This document shows, in pieces, positions 55,593 to 63,931 of a DNA stretch of 64,000 nt. How positions within the stretch are numbered: position 1 is the stretch's first letter; every line of letters starts with the position of its first letter. Both the position numbers and the translations under genes were made by a program. Below the pieces are notes generated by a model. It saw nothing but the letters and a program-made list of their open reading frames with translations, had not been told where the DNA came from and did not search any database. Origin of the DNA: Desulfobulbaceae bacterium (GTDB taxonomy: Bacteria > Desulfobacterota > Desulfobulbia > Desulfobulbales > Desulfocapsaceae); contig JAGXHG010000026.1 of NCBI GenBank assembly GCA_024636345.1, positions 49,918-113,917 on the forward strand. Direction: 5' to 3'.

Positions 55593-56393
55593 TTACCTTT
55601 TTTTCTTGCCGGCAAAGATCTCGGGCCGGAGCATCTGCATCCGATCAAAGGCAAAGGGCAGGCTGAGATAGAGGCTGGCCACCATGGAGATCACTAAGCT
55701 GGTGAAGATGCCGATCATGATCATGATCTGGTATTTGATGGCCACCAGCGGAAAGGAACCGCCCAGGATCTGGCCGGTCATCATGCCGGGCAGAGAGACA
55801 ATGCCGATGGTCATCATGGAAGCGATGGTGGGAGCAAGAGAGCTGCGGATCGCCTCCCGCATAAAGGGATGGACCGCCTCCTTGAGGGTGGCCCCCATGA
55901 GTAGATAGGAGAGGAAGGTGCTTTCGCTCTTACGCAGCCCCGAATAAAAGCGTTCCAGGGAAAGGATATTGCCGTTCATGCAGTTGCCGAGCAGCATGCC
56001 TGCCAGGGGAATCATGTAGCGTGCGTCATAGAGAGGGGTCGGCCGGACCACGAGAAAGAGAAAGACACCGAGCACGACAAGGGTGCCGCAGGCCACTCCG
56101 GCCAGCGAGGGCCAGAAGAGTTTTTTTACGGCCAGACCTGCTTTCTTGAGGATGTTCAGGTTGGCGACCACCATGATCACCATGATCCAGAGAATATTGA
56201 GCAGGAGACTGTTGATGGCGAAGATGTACTTGAGGTAGATCCCCACCAGAAAAAGCTGCACGCTCATCCGCACGACGCTTATCAGCACCTCGCGGCCCAG
56301 GCCGAGCTTCAGTCGCTGAAGAAAGTAAAGAGGCAGAAGCAGCAGGAGGTAGAGCAGGGCAAATCTAGCCAGCGGGATGTCAAGGGCTTCCAT
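55593..56393 (-). CDS. fetB: FetB-type ABC exporter permease (UPF0014)
   Basis: 266 residues from the ATG at 56393 (MEALDIPLARFALLYL), overlapping the last base of the upstream ATPase stop. About seven membrane segments; GREVLISVVRMSVQLFLVGIYL, MIPLAGMLLGNCMNGNILSLERFYSGL and TIGIVSLPGMMTGQILGG are characteristic. E. coli FetAB exports iron and protects against oxidative stress. Confidence 0.88.
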   Translation of the reverse strand: MEALDIPLARFALLYLLLLLPLYFLQRLKLGLGREVLISVVRMSVQLFLVGIYLKYIFAINSLLLNILWIMVIMVVANLNILKKAGLAVKKLFWPSLAGVACGTLVVLGVFLFLVVRPTPLYDARYMIPLAGMLLGNCMNGNILSLERFYSGLRKSESTFLSYLLMGATLKEAVHPFMREAIRSSLAPTIASMMTIGIVSLPGMMTGQILGGSFPLVAIKYQIMIMIGIFTSLVISMVASLYLSLPFAFDRMQMLRPEIFAGKKKR

Positions 56394-57043
56394 TATTTCT
56401 CCTCCCGGAGGATACCATTCTCGATGATGAAGACCCGGTTGCAACGGCCAATCCACTCCAGGTCGTGGGAGATGGAAAGCACAGTGTGCTCAGATTCCAG
56501 GAGAAAGGTAAAGACTGCATTTTTACTCTCCGCATCAAGTGCCGAGGTGATCTCATCGGCAAGAAAGATCCGCTTGTTGAGCAGGATTGCCCTGGCAATG
56601 ACCAGCCGCTGTTTTTCGCCGCCGGAAAGGGTGGCGCTTTTCTGCCTGAGAATGACGGGATCAAGCAGGAGCCGACCAAGCACCGCCTCGATCTGCGCTG
56701 TTGTCGGTTCCTTGCCGCTGTGGGCCTTGAAGGAGAAGGGCAGCAGCAGATCCTCGGCCGCGGTCTCCTGGCTCACGCTCGGTTCCTGGGGGATGTAGGC
56801 AAGCTCCTGCCGAATCTGGAGGATGTTTTCGGACAGGACTGCAAGGCCGTTGACACGGATAACCCCTTGCGTGATCCGCGCCCCGCCAACCAGGGCCTTG
56901 AGCAAGGTGGTCTTGCCGCTGCCCGATTTACCGCACAAAACTACCTTTTCCCCGGCCATGATGGAAAAAGAGACATCCTGCATCAGTATCCTGCCCTGCA
57001 TACCGATGGTCACCGCATCAAAAGAGATCATATTCTTTCTCAA
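56393..57043 (-). CDS. fetA: FetA-type ABC exporter ATPase
   Basis: 216 residues. LCGKSGSGKTTLLKAL (Walker A), YIPQEPSV (Q loop), ATLSGGEKQRLVIARAIL (signature) and IFLADEITSALDAESK (Walker B). It is followed directly by its permease. Together they form an iron-export transporter of the inner membrane. Confidence 0.9.
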   Translation of the reverse strand: MRKNMISFDAVTIGMQGRILMQDVSFSIMAGEKVVLCGKSGSGKTTLLKALVGGARITQGVIRVNGLAVLSENILQIRQELAYIPQEPSVSQETAAEDLLLPFSFKAHSGKEPTTAQIEAVLGRLLLDPVILRQKSATLSGGEKQRLVIARAILLNKRIFLADEITSALDAESKNAVFTFLLESEHTVLSISHDLEWIGRCNRVFIIENGILREEK

Positions 57044-57432
57044 ATTCGAAATCCCAAATCGAAAGGTCCATACAAAAATTCCATCCTCACCCCTTGATCA
57101 CGGCCAGAGGACACAGAGTACCCCTACCTTGGTAATAAGCGCTTCAACCCCTTCTCGTCCCGCCTTGCGCAGTATCTAACAGGTATGATCCCAGATCGAT
57201 TTTTCTTCAATGGTTTTTCTTTTGCTGTTGCCATTACATCCTTCTCCTGTAGTGGTGAGTAATCCCGAACAGAATAAAAGATGGAATTTTATCGAACATA
57301 TTACCCCTGAGACTCGTCGAGCGGCAGGAAGATACTTTACATAAGATACTGAAACAATCTATCTTCAATCTATTTTTCTGTCATTATTTGTTTCTATCAC
57401 CTAAATTCGCCCCTCTCTTTTCTTACAGAAGG
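57044..57432. other. Gene-free gap upstream of fetA
   Basis: AT-rich in its right half. A minus-strand stretch starting near 57210 after AGGAGAAGG encodes MATAKEKPLKKN and ends after ~36 codons; another frame continues with VEALITKVG. These could be a shifted gene remnant but match nothing certain. Confidence 0.3.
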
Positions 57433-57552
57433 GATAGTCAGAATATCAGATCCATTTGAGCAGTGGGTTTACGAGCACACAAGACACGTCAGGACGTGAT
57501 CTTCAGCTATCCTGTTAGCAAACGGAGTTACAGAGGAAGGATAATGAGATAA
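57433..57552 (+). pseudogene. Decayed duplicate of the tilS 3' end
   Basis: About 110 bases align with tilS 54132-54245: shared TCAGATCCAT, TGAGCAG, ACGTGATCTTCA-like and AGTTACAGAGGA blocks. Identity is roughly 75-80 per cent, with one extra T near 57469 that shifts the frame. Downstream of it the frame still reads VIFSYPVSKRSYRG against VIFTYPAGKCSYRG of TilS. The copy lies in the same orientation as tilS. Confidence 0.7.
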
Positions 57553-57611
57553 ACTCCCCCCTCTTTATTACAATCTGTGCAAAATACACTTTATTGTGCC
57601 AATAAAACAAA

Positions 57612-57647
57612 AAAAAAGGATGCTCGAAAAAACGAGCATCCTTTTTT
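57612..57647. terminator. Bidirectional rho-independent terminator
   Basis: Perfect 15-bp arms AAAAAAGGATGCTCG and CGAGCATCCTTTTTT around a 6-A loop. It follows the stop of the minus-strand cytochrome at 57674 and also ends any plus-strand transcript from the left. Confidence 0.9.
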
Positions 57648-57673
57648 GATCTTAGAGACGTAAAAACAACAGC

Positions 57674-59755
57674 TTAGAACTTATGACATTTTACGCATTG
57701 ATAGCCTTTTTCAATATGTTTTTTATGCAGTTCTTGGCCGTTACTCCAGGATTTCGAGCTGTGGCAATCATTGCACAAATCGCTTTTTGGTTTTACAAGG
57801 CCAGTGGGTTCACTGGTATGACAGCTAGCACATGTCAGCTTAATATCTCCGCCGTTACTTGCCGCATGCTTGTTGTGCATAGACTCCCAAGACATGGATT
57901 TCTGTTCATGACACAAGGTACAGTTTGCGACCTTGGCCGGCCAGGTTTGATAACCCAGTTTGCCGAAGGGGACCATCTTGGTACCGTCAACAGTCTTACC
58001 GGTGCCGGCATGGCACTCGGTACAGGTAGGAGCCTTTGACTTTGGATCAACACCATGGGTGATCAGCATCTCGGCATTGGTTCTCACCATGGAGTAGTTA
58101 CCGGTCAGACCCTGCTCTTCCATGCCGGCCTGTACTGCCTTGTCAAAATCTCCAGTCATGAACATATCCATGATCACCGGTGGAATAATTTTGCCGCTTT
58201 CATGCAGAGGCATGACTGACCAGTGGTCCTTGATGGGCACGATCTTGGACTTGCCGTCAAAGACCTTACCATTAGCCTTGGCCATGGTGTAGGTGCCGTC
58301 CGCATTTTTCGCGATTGTTTCGCCAACATTGTAAACGTAGGAGGTACCATCGAACCAGCGATACTCTGGCTTCACATTGGCAACCTTGATCTCTTCTCCG
58401 ATATAGCCGCCCTGCCCAGCACAGAATGCCTGATTCCAGACGGGATTCAGCCAGTCACGGGACATCTCAGTGGCGCCGCCCTTGCCAAATGTACGGATAT
58501 GGCAGGTCTGGCATCCTACCTGGCCATTGGCATGACGGTTCAACACAGAGTTGTCATGAGGCGAAGTAGTATGACAGGTGGTGCATTTCGGATCAGCTGC
58601 TTCGCTCTGGCGCAGATCTATGCCGCGACCGCCTATCTTGTGATTCGTCGTCACATGGCAGGAGGTACAGGTCATATTTTGGCCGCCCGCATCGGGGGAC
58701 ATATGCACGTCTTCGGTGACCGTGGGGTTTTTAGTGCTCAGGCCCATGTCACCCCGTTTGGTCCAGTCACCGCCGCCAGCCTTGGCATGGCAACGCAGAC
58801 AGGAGGTCCTGGTCGGTTTGTGGACGTTTTGTGCCAGAGATTCCATGGTTGTTCCCGCAGGCATGAGCGAATAGTCAGGAACCGTTGTATAATTTCCCTC
58901 TGCGTCCTGGGCACCGAAAAAGTATGTCTTTATTTTACCATAGATATCAGTGACAGTAGTAGGATTGGTCGTATCGGCAACCGTCGTGCGTTGGTAGGTA
59001 TCACTATGGCACATGAGGCAGTCAACGTCATTAACATCCGGCGGATGCGGGGCATTGCCGTCGGCCCGTACGTGACAGGAGTAGCAGGCGCCCTTTGACG
59101 ACGGGGCGTAGGTACAGAAGGTGTTGATGCCGCCAACCGCCTTACCGAGAACCTGGCCAGGGGCATTGCTTAATTCAGGTGTTGGTCCTGACCATTGCAT
59201 GTGCAAACTGTTCAGCATCTCCTCGGCCTCTATCTGATGACAGGCTATACAGGTCTGAGGGCCTTCGTAGTTGGAGATGGCCAGATGCTGGGGAATACTT
59301 CCAGTGGGTGGTGGAACTACGACTGGTGCAGGCTCTACCGGTGGAGGATCAACTGGCGGCGGCTCGACCGGTGGTGGCTCTACAGGCGCACTGGCAACAA
59401 CAAGAAATTGGCTTGTTTTGGTCACTTTATGGCTTCGACTGTCCGTCAGATAACACTTATAATCCCAGTTACCGGTTTTTTTAGTGGCGGGGATAGTGTA
59501 ATCATACGTTGCACTCATGCCATTGATTCTCATTGACTTCTGGGACACAAGTGTTGAGTGAGATGTGTCATACACCCAAATTTGAGCCGTATTCAGTCTG
59601 CTCGACCAGTCACCTGTCGCTTTACAGGTAAAATGGACCGTTTTGCTGAGAACCGCCGGGCTTGGACTGAATGACATGTCAATCGTCCGATCCTCTGCAA
59701 ATGCGTTAGTGGCCAACAAAGTGAAGGCCGCAAATACCAATACTGTTTTTTTCAT
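57674..59755 (-). CDS. Exported 12-haem cytochrome c
   Basis: 693 residues from the ATG at 59755 (GGAGG upstream). Signal peptide TVLVFAAFTLLATNAFA, then an Ig-like beta domain (about 20-130), a Pro/Glu/Val linker (PPPVEPPPVDPPPVEP), and a haem domain with 12 CxxCH motifs: CIACH, CYSCH, CLMCH, CLRCH, CTSCH, CTTCH, CQTCH, CTECH, CTLCH, CASCH, CNDCH, CVKCH. The KAGGGDWTKRGD stretch and GKGGATEM are shared with the paralogue downstream. It is a periplasmic or surface electron carrier; a catalytic role is unproven. The Ig domain and proline linker could attach it to the cell surface. Confidence 0.9.
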   Translation of the reverse strand: MKKTVLVFAAFTLLATNAFAEDRTIDMSFSPSPAVLSKTVHFTCKATGDWSSRLNTAQIWVYDTSHSTLVSQKSMRINGMSATYDYTIPATKKTGNWDYKCYLTDSRSHKVTKTSQFLVVASAPVEPPPVEPPPVDPPPVEPAPVVVPPPTGSIPQHLAISNYEGPQTCIACHQIEAEEMLNSLHMQWSGPTPELSNAPGQVLGKAVGGINTFCTYAPSSKGACYSCHVRADGNAPHPPDVNDVDCLMCHSDTYQRTTVADTTNPTTVTDIYGKIKTYFFGAQDAEGNYTTVPDYSLMPAGTTMESLAQNVHKPTRTSCLRCHAKAGGGDWTKRGDMGLSTKNPTVTEDVHMSPDAGGQNMTCTSCHVTTNHKIGGRGIDLRQSEAADPKCTTCHTTSPHDNSVLNRHANGQVGCQTCHIRTFGKGGATEMSRDWLNPVWNQAFCAGQGGYIGEEIKVANVKPEYRWFDGTSYVYNVGETIAKNADGTYTMAKANGKVFDGKSKIVPIKDHWSVMPLHESGKIIPPVIMDMFMTGDFDKAVQAGMEEQGLTGNYSMVRTNAEMLITHGVDPKSKAPTCTECHAGTGKTVDGTKMVPFGKLGYQTWPAKVANCTLCHEQKSMSWESMHNKHAASNGGDIKLTCASCHTSEPTGLVKPKSDLCNDCHSSKSWSNGQELHKKHIEKGYQCVKCHKF

Positions 59756-60112
59756 TATTCCTCCTGATTGTTCAATTTGCAGAGTCAAACTCAAGCCGCT
59801 ACCATTGTAACGGCTTACCATTATTGATGAGTCTTCTCCACCACTACTTTCATATTATTACCGTAAAATCAGCAATATCCAGTTATAAGATCGCATATAA
59901 AAATCATATAATAAATATAAACATTGGCCAGCGACAAGCCTCTTTTATCGATTCCGTCTTATCCATGCACTGGGCTGAATATCGCACCAACTCCAGGAAA
60001 GCAAAGCTAGATGCACCTCAGTTCCAAACTGAACCACTCGTGCAGGGAATTAAAAAGAAGGCCACCCCGCTTGTGCAGAGTGGCCTTTTTTTTAGAGCTT
60101 ACAGAACGTTAA
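59756..60112. other. Intergenic region upstream of the 12-haem cytochrome
   Basis: The right end holds the terminator at 60058. A GGAGG lies just before the ATG at 59755. I saw no -24/-12 promoter and no good -35/-10 pair. A plus-strand open stretch (59824 onward) has no family features. Confidence 0.4.
60058..60087. terminator. Terminator of the 10-haem cytochrome gene
   Basis: AAGGCCAC (60058-60065) and GTGGCCTT (60080-60087) pair around a 14-base loop; a T run follows on the plus strand and an A-rich run (T-rich on the minus strand) precedes it. It is 25 bases past the minus-strand stop at 60113. Confidence 0.7.
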
Positions 60113-62008
60113 TTATGGTTTGCAGTGATCATAATAATTGTTATCTACAAACTCACTGATGGCGGCACTGTTTTCGGTGCCGTCAGGGTTACAAGGTTCG
60201 GTCAGACCTCTCTCGGGCCGCTTAATATCATGACAGAAGGTACAGCCGATTCCGGAACCCTTCTGGGTATGGGCATGCATCTGTTCCCAGTCACGTTTGA
60301 GGGACTTTTCGGCATGGCACTGGCTGCAGATGATGGCCTTGTCCGCCGCATTGATCACGCCGTTCTTGTCGGCATCCTTCAAAGCATAGCCGATTTTGTC
60401 GAGCTTGCTCTTGGTTTCAATGAGGAAGTTCCTGCTGGCATGATGGCAGCTGGTACATGCGGCCACACTGGCTGCCGGGCTCACCCCGTGGTTAATGGCC
60501 ATTTCCGCTTCCAGCCACTTCCACTCATGACTGCCGGAGAAACCTGCATAGGTCTTACCCCTTTCGGCCGCCTCGTTAGAGAGTCCGGTCTTAAACTGCC
60601 AGACCACATCATAGGGAATAACCTTGCCGCTATCGGCGCCGGAACTCATCACCGCCATATTGGACCGATGACGCTTGATGGGTACGAGCTTGCTGATTCC
60701 CAAGATCCCATTAATACTACCGTTGGCATCAGCCTGCATGAGAGAACCGCTGATAGGATCAACTGTGGTACGAAGGACATCACCCAGTTTGTAGACATAA
60801 CTGGTGCCATCAAAAAAGACATGATCGGGAGCAACATTGGCCACCTTAATCTCCTCGCCAGCCCAAGCACCCTGACCGCCGCATAAGGCCTGATTCCAAT
60901 GAGGAAGGGTCCAGTTACGCGTCATCTCCGTTGCCCCGCCCTTACCAAAGGCCGGGATATGACAGGACTGACAGGCGACACGTGCAATATGCCGATCCGG
61001 CTCGGAACGACGACCAGCAGCAGCATGACCACCGTTGTCCATGCCGACATGGCACTCAACACAGGTCTTCACTGATCCGCCTTCTGTCGGACGCAAATCA
61101 ATACCACGCCCGGGGATCTGATGATTGGTTGGGGTATGACAGCTCGTACAGCTCAGGCCGGCACCGCCATTGGCGGTAGAGGCCAGATGGACATCCTGGC
61201 TGCTGGTTGGATTGGCGCTGTTCAGACCGATATCGCCGCGTTTGGTCCAGTCACCGCCGCCAGCCTTGGCATGACAACTCAGACAGGTGGTGGTAGTTGG
61301 CCGATGCACGCCTTGGATCAGATTAAGGGCGGTGAGACCGGGCATGGCGGGCCAGTTAAAGGTGACATAAAATTCGCCGGTGGCGTTATCTTTGTCAGAT
61401 GGTTTGTAGGTCTTGGTGGTTCCCTGCCAGTCAACAACAGTATCCCAATTGGCGGGATCAGGATCACCCGGCCAGGAGCGTTTGTAGGCATCATTATGAC
61501 AGGCAAGACAATCGATATCGGCCGCTGTCACATTTTCAAATTTGCCGAGAGTGGGATGACAGGTCAGACAGGCAGCCCCGGCTTGAGCCGGATTGGGGTA
61601 GCTGCAGAAGGAATTGATTTCATTTAATTTCTGACTGAGCCCTGGGCTATTGGTGACATTCGGGGATAAGGTTGGCATCATGCCATGCAGCGAGTTCATG
61701 GCTGTAAAACCATCGCCATCGTGACATGTTAGACATTTGGCAGTTACCTGGGCCGGAGTGGTAAAGGTGCCGGTTATACCGGCATGGGGATTGGTCCCCC
61801 CTCCACAGCCACCAACGGGTTCTACTGCGCATACGCCGCAGGTATTGAGAACCCAGACGGTGGGATCATTATCATTACAATCAGCCGAAGCCGCGTGACC
61901 ATCTTTATCAACATCTACTACTGGTGCTGGCTTGCCTGCGAATACATCCTGGGCACCGAAGCCCGCTGTAATCACAAGAGCGCACAGCAATGCTCTTCTT
62001 TTTTTCAT
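60113..62008 (-). CDS. Exported 10-haem cytochrome c
   Basis: 631 residues. Signal peptide ALLCALVITAGFGAQDVFA. A short calcium-binding-type N-terminal segment (DVDKDGHAASADCNDNDPTVW) precedes ten CxxCH motifs: CLTCH, CLTCH, CLACH, CLSCH, CTSCH, CVECH, CQSCH, CTSCH, CSQCH, CTFCH. KAGGGDWTKRGDIGL, GKGGATEMTRNW and GTSYVYKLGD align with the 12-haem paralogue, which lacks the calcium-like start and has an Ig domain instead. A 5' region of over 200 bases contains a sigma54-type promoter at 62232. Confidence 0.9.
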   Translation of the reverse strand: MKKRRALLCALVITAGFGAQDVFAGKPAPVVDVDKDGHAASADCNDNDPTVWVLNTCGVCAVEPVGGCGGGTNPHAGITGTFTTPAQVTAKCLTCHDGDGFTAMNSLHGMMPTLSPNVTNSPGLSQKLNEINSFCSYPNPAQAGAACLTCHPTLGKFENVTAADIDCLACHNDAYKRSWPGDPDPANWDTVVDWQGTTKTYKPSDKDNATGEFYVTFNWPAMPGLTALNLIQGVHRPTTTTCLSCHAKAGGGDWTKRGDIGLNSANPTSSQDVHLASTANGGAGLSCTSCHTPTNHQIPGRGIDLRPTEGGSVKTCVECHVGMDNGGHAAAGRRSEPDRHIARVACQSCHIPAFGKGGATEMTRNWTLPHWNQALCGGQGAWAGEEIKVANVAPDHVFFDGTSYVYKLGDVLRTTVDPISGSLMQADANGSINGILGISKLVPIKRHRSNMAVMSSGADSGKVIPYDVVWQFKTGLSNEAAERGKTYAGFSGSHEWKWLEAEMAINHGVSPAASVAACTSCHHASRNFLIETKSKLDKIGYALKDADKNGVINAADKAIICSQCHAEKSLKRDWEQMHAHTQKGSGIGCTFCHDIKRPERGLTEPCNPDGTENSAAISEFVDNNYYDHCKP

Positions 62009-62231
62009 ATTTTTCCCCTCAGATATTGGTTAATAACTTTCCTTGTTACAACAGCTTGACACCTTTACTGCTTGCAAACTGGCGCACACCTCCATATTGA
62101 AATTTATTTTTGTTGTTTCTCCCCTGATCGGGGAGCTGAAAGCAAAACCATAAGGTTGAAACTATTATAAAAAGAAGCCCGGCCTTGTGCGCCAATCAGG
62201 CAATTTATCGTATTCAGGACTACTTCATTAA

Positions 62232-62249
62232 AAGCAATTTTAATGCCAA
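62232..62249 (-). promoter_or_regulatory. Sigma54 (-24/-12) promoter for the 10-haem cytochrome
   Basis: On the minus strand TTGGCATTAAAATTGCTT: GG and GC are separated by exactly 10 bases, matching TGGCAC-N5-TTGC in all but one of the core bases. The start site would be near 62222, giving a leader of about 214 bases. Confidence 0.7.
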
Positions 62250-62294
62250 TATTCAAAAAAACTATTCATCGTTTAGTATCAGCATGTTATTGAT

Positions 62295-62327
62295 CTCTGC
62301 TTGGAATCGTGTGGGTTCCAGGCAGAG
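62295..62327. repeat. Inverted repeat between promoter and dyad sites
   Basis: CTCTGCTTGGAA and TTCCAGGCAGAG pair over 12 positions with one T/G mismatch, around a 9-base loop. It could be a terminator for the upstream regulator gene (without T-tract) or an operator. Confidence 0.5.
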
Positions 62328-62334
62328 TCGCAAC

Positions 62335-62350
62335 TGTTCAATTATCAACA
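62335..62350. promoter_or_regulatory. Upstream dyad site 1 (TGTTCAATTATCAACA)
   Basis: Imperfect palindrome with TGTT/AACA ends, about 115 bases upstream of the predicted start site at 62222. It differs from site 3 at one base. Candidate binding site of a sigma54 enhancer-binding protein. Confidence 0.6.
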
Positions 62351-62413
62351 CCAAGAACTTGGGCATAACATTAAATTACTGATTTTTAAGTATTTTTTCT
62401 CTAATAAAAAAGT

Positions 62414-62429
62414 TGTTCAAATTTCGACA
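62414..62429. promoter_or_regulatory. Upstream dyad site 2 (TGTTCAAATTTCGACA)
   Basis: Second copy, 79 bases from site 1, 14 of 16 positions identical to site 3. Confidence 0.55.
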
Positions 62430-62497
62430 GATCACGAATAACAGCGGCTGATCGTGAGAAGAGGGGGGTGTGGCGGGATTGGGCCGGGTCAGACTGT

Positions 62498-62513
62498 TGT
62501 TCAATTTTCAACA
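62498..62513. promoter_or_regulatory. Upstream dyad site 3 (TGTTCAATTTTCAACA)
   Basis: Third copy, 84 bases from site 2, and the most symmetrical. It lies 42 bases past the stop of the regulator gene. Confidence 0.6.
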
Positions 62514-62554
62514 GGTCAGTTCAGCAAGTCAAGAAAAAGCCTTGCTGTCCACGG

Positions 62555-63931
62555 TTATGAATCAGTTTTAACAATGTCGTAATGTTTGATTTTACTGTAG
62601 AGGGTGCCCCGGGCAATGCCGAGTGCTTCGGCGGCCTGTGACAGGTTCCACTGTTTTCCTTCAAGGACTTTGCGAATCACTTCGGCTTCGATTTCGGGCA
62701 GGGAGCTGGAGCTCAGTTGAAGGGAAAAATCTTTCTTAGCGGCGACGGCCTGGCGCAGTTCATCGGGGAAATATTCGAGACGCAGTTCGCTGCCGGGGCA
62801 GAAGGCCACGGCGCGCGAGATGGCATTGGACAGCTCGCGGACGTTACCTGGCCAGGCATAGGCACAGAGCAGGTTCATGGTGGCCTGGTCAACGGAGCTG
62901 ATCTGCTTGCCGCTCGTGCGGTTGAACTTGCGCAGAAAAAAATTGACGAGCAGCGGAATGTCGGATTGCCGCTCGCGCAGGGGCGGCGCGGTGAGGGTGA
63001 CGACATTGAGCCGATAGAAGAGATCCTCGCGGAAGGTTTTTTCGCGCATGGCGGCCGCCAGATCTTTATTGGTGGCACAGATGATGCGAGTATCGACCTG
63101 GATGGTTTCGGTGCCGCCGACCCGGTGAAAGGTGCCCAACTCGAGCACCCGCAGCAGGGCAACCTGGGTCTGCAAGGGAATCTCGCCGATTTCGTCGAGA
63201 AAGATGGTACCGCCTTGAGCAAGCTCAAAAAAGCCTATTTTACGGGCTCCCGCATCGGTAAAGGCACCTTTTTCATGGCCGAACAGAGCGCTATTGATGA
63301 GGCCCTCGGTGAGGGCGGCACAGTTGACCGGGACAAATATCTGGTCCCGGCGGGCACTGCGGGCGTGAATGGCTGCGGCGATCAGTTCCTTACCGGTGCC
63401 GCTTTCACCGCGAATCAGGACGGTGATGTTGGTCGGGCCGATGCGTCTGATCCCCTCGAACAGTTCATACATGGCGGGATCCTGGCCAACCAGCTGTTCA
63501 AAATGGGCCTCTTTCTGCCCTTCTTCGTTATTATCAAGCAAACGGCGATGCTGGAGGATTTTTTCCATCTGCATCTGCAGCGTGGTGACATCAAATGGCT
63601 TGAGAATATAGTCGTAGGCACCCGCCTTCATCGCCCGGACCGCTTCATTGGCCGAATTGACACCGGTGAGGATCAAGACGAAAATCTCAGGATAGCGCCG
63701 GTGAATTTCCTGCAGCAGGGCGATGCCATCCATGCCGGGCATGCTCAGATCAGTCAGGACGATATCGGCGCGCCTGGTTTCAAGCATGCGCAGGGCGGTC
63801 GGGCCATCCTCTGCGGTTTCAATCGAAAACCGTTGATCCTCCCCCATTTCCCGACAAAAAATATTGCGGTAGGCCGCTTCGTCATCCACATAGAGAAGGC
63901 GGGTTTTTTTCTCAACCACGGTGGTCTCCAT
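62555..63931 (-). CDS. NtrC-family sigma54-dependent response regulator with GAFTDA loop
   Basis: 458 residues. Receiver: phospho-acceptor Asp61 in VLTDLSMPGMDG. AAA+: RGESGTGKE (Walker A), [12 protein letters not shown] (Walker B). The sigma54-contact loop is KGAFTDAGARK, with Asp in place of the second Gly of GAFTGA. The C-terminus is Fis-like: KVLEGKQWNLSQAAEALGIARGTLYSKIKHYDIV. It sits directly upstream of the 10-haem cytochrome, on the same strand, so it probably controls it through the dyads at 62335-62513. The kinase is probably encoded just outside the window. Confidence 0.92.
   Translation of the reverse strand: METTVVEKKTRLLYVDDEAAYRNIFCREMGEDQRFSIETAEDGPTALRMLETRRADIVLTDLSMPGMDGIALLQEIHRRYPEIFVLILTGVNSANEAVRAMKAGAYDYILKPFDVTTLQMQMEKILQHRRLLDNNEEGQKEAHFEQLVGQDPAMYELFEGIRRIGPTNITVLIRGESGTGKELIAAAIHARSARRDQIFVPVNCAALTEGLINSALFGHEKGAFTDAGARKIGFFELAQGGTIFLDEIGEIPLQTQVALLRVLELGTFHRVGGTETIQVDTRIICATNKDLAAAMREKTFREDLFYRLNVVTLTAPPLRERQSDIPLLVNFFLRKFNRTSGKQISSVDQATMNLLCAYAWPGNVRELSNAISRAVAFCPGSELRLEYFPDELRQAVAAKKDFSLQLSSSSLPEIEAEVIRKVLEGKQWNLSQAAEALGIARGTLYSKIKHYDIVKTDS

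Noticed and set aside
57080-57240. Minus-strand trace resembling the start of a restriction-modification M subunit
   Set aside because: Only about 20 residues in two frames are suggestive; too short and ambiguous to call.
59769-59784. A TGTTCAATTTGCAGAG sequence similar to the dyads at 62.3-62.5 kb
   Set aside because: Matches only part of the motif, has no symmetry and lies within the leader next to the start codon of the 12-haem cytochrome.
59824-60159. 111-codon open frame on the plus strand between the cytochrome genes
   Set aside because: No ribosome site, no family features, and its end runs through a terminator hairpin and into the opposite-strand cytochrome.
62119-62135. CTCCCC/GGGGAG hairpin in the cytochrome leader as a riboswitch
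   Set aside because: A single 6-bp stem with a 5-base loop; no conserved riboswitch architecture is visible.
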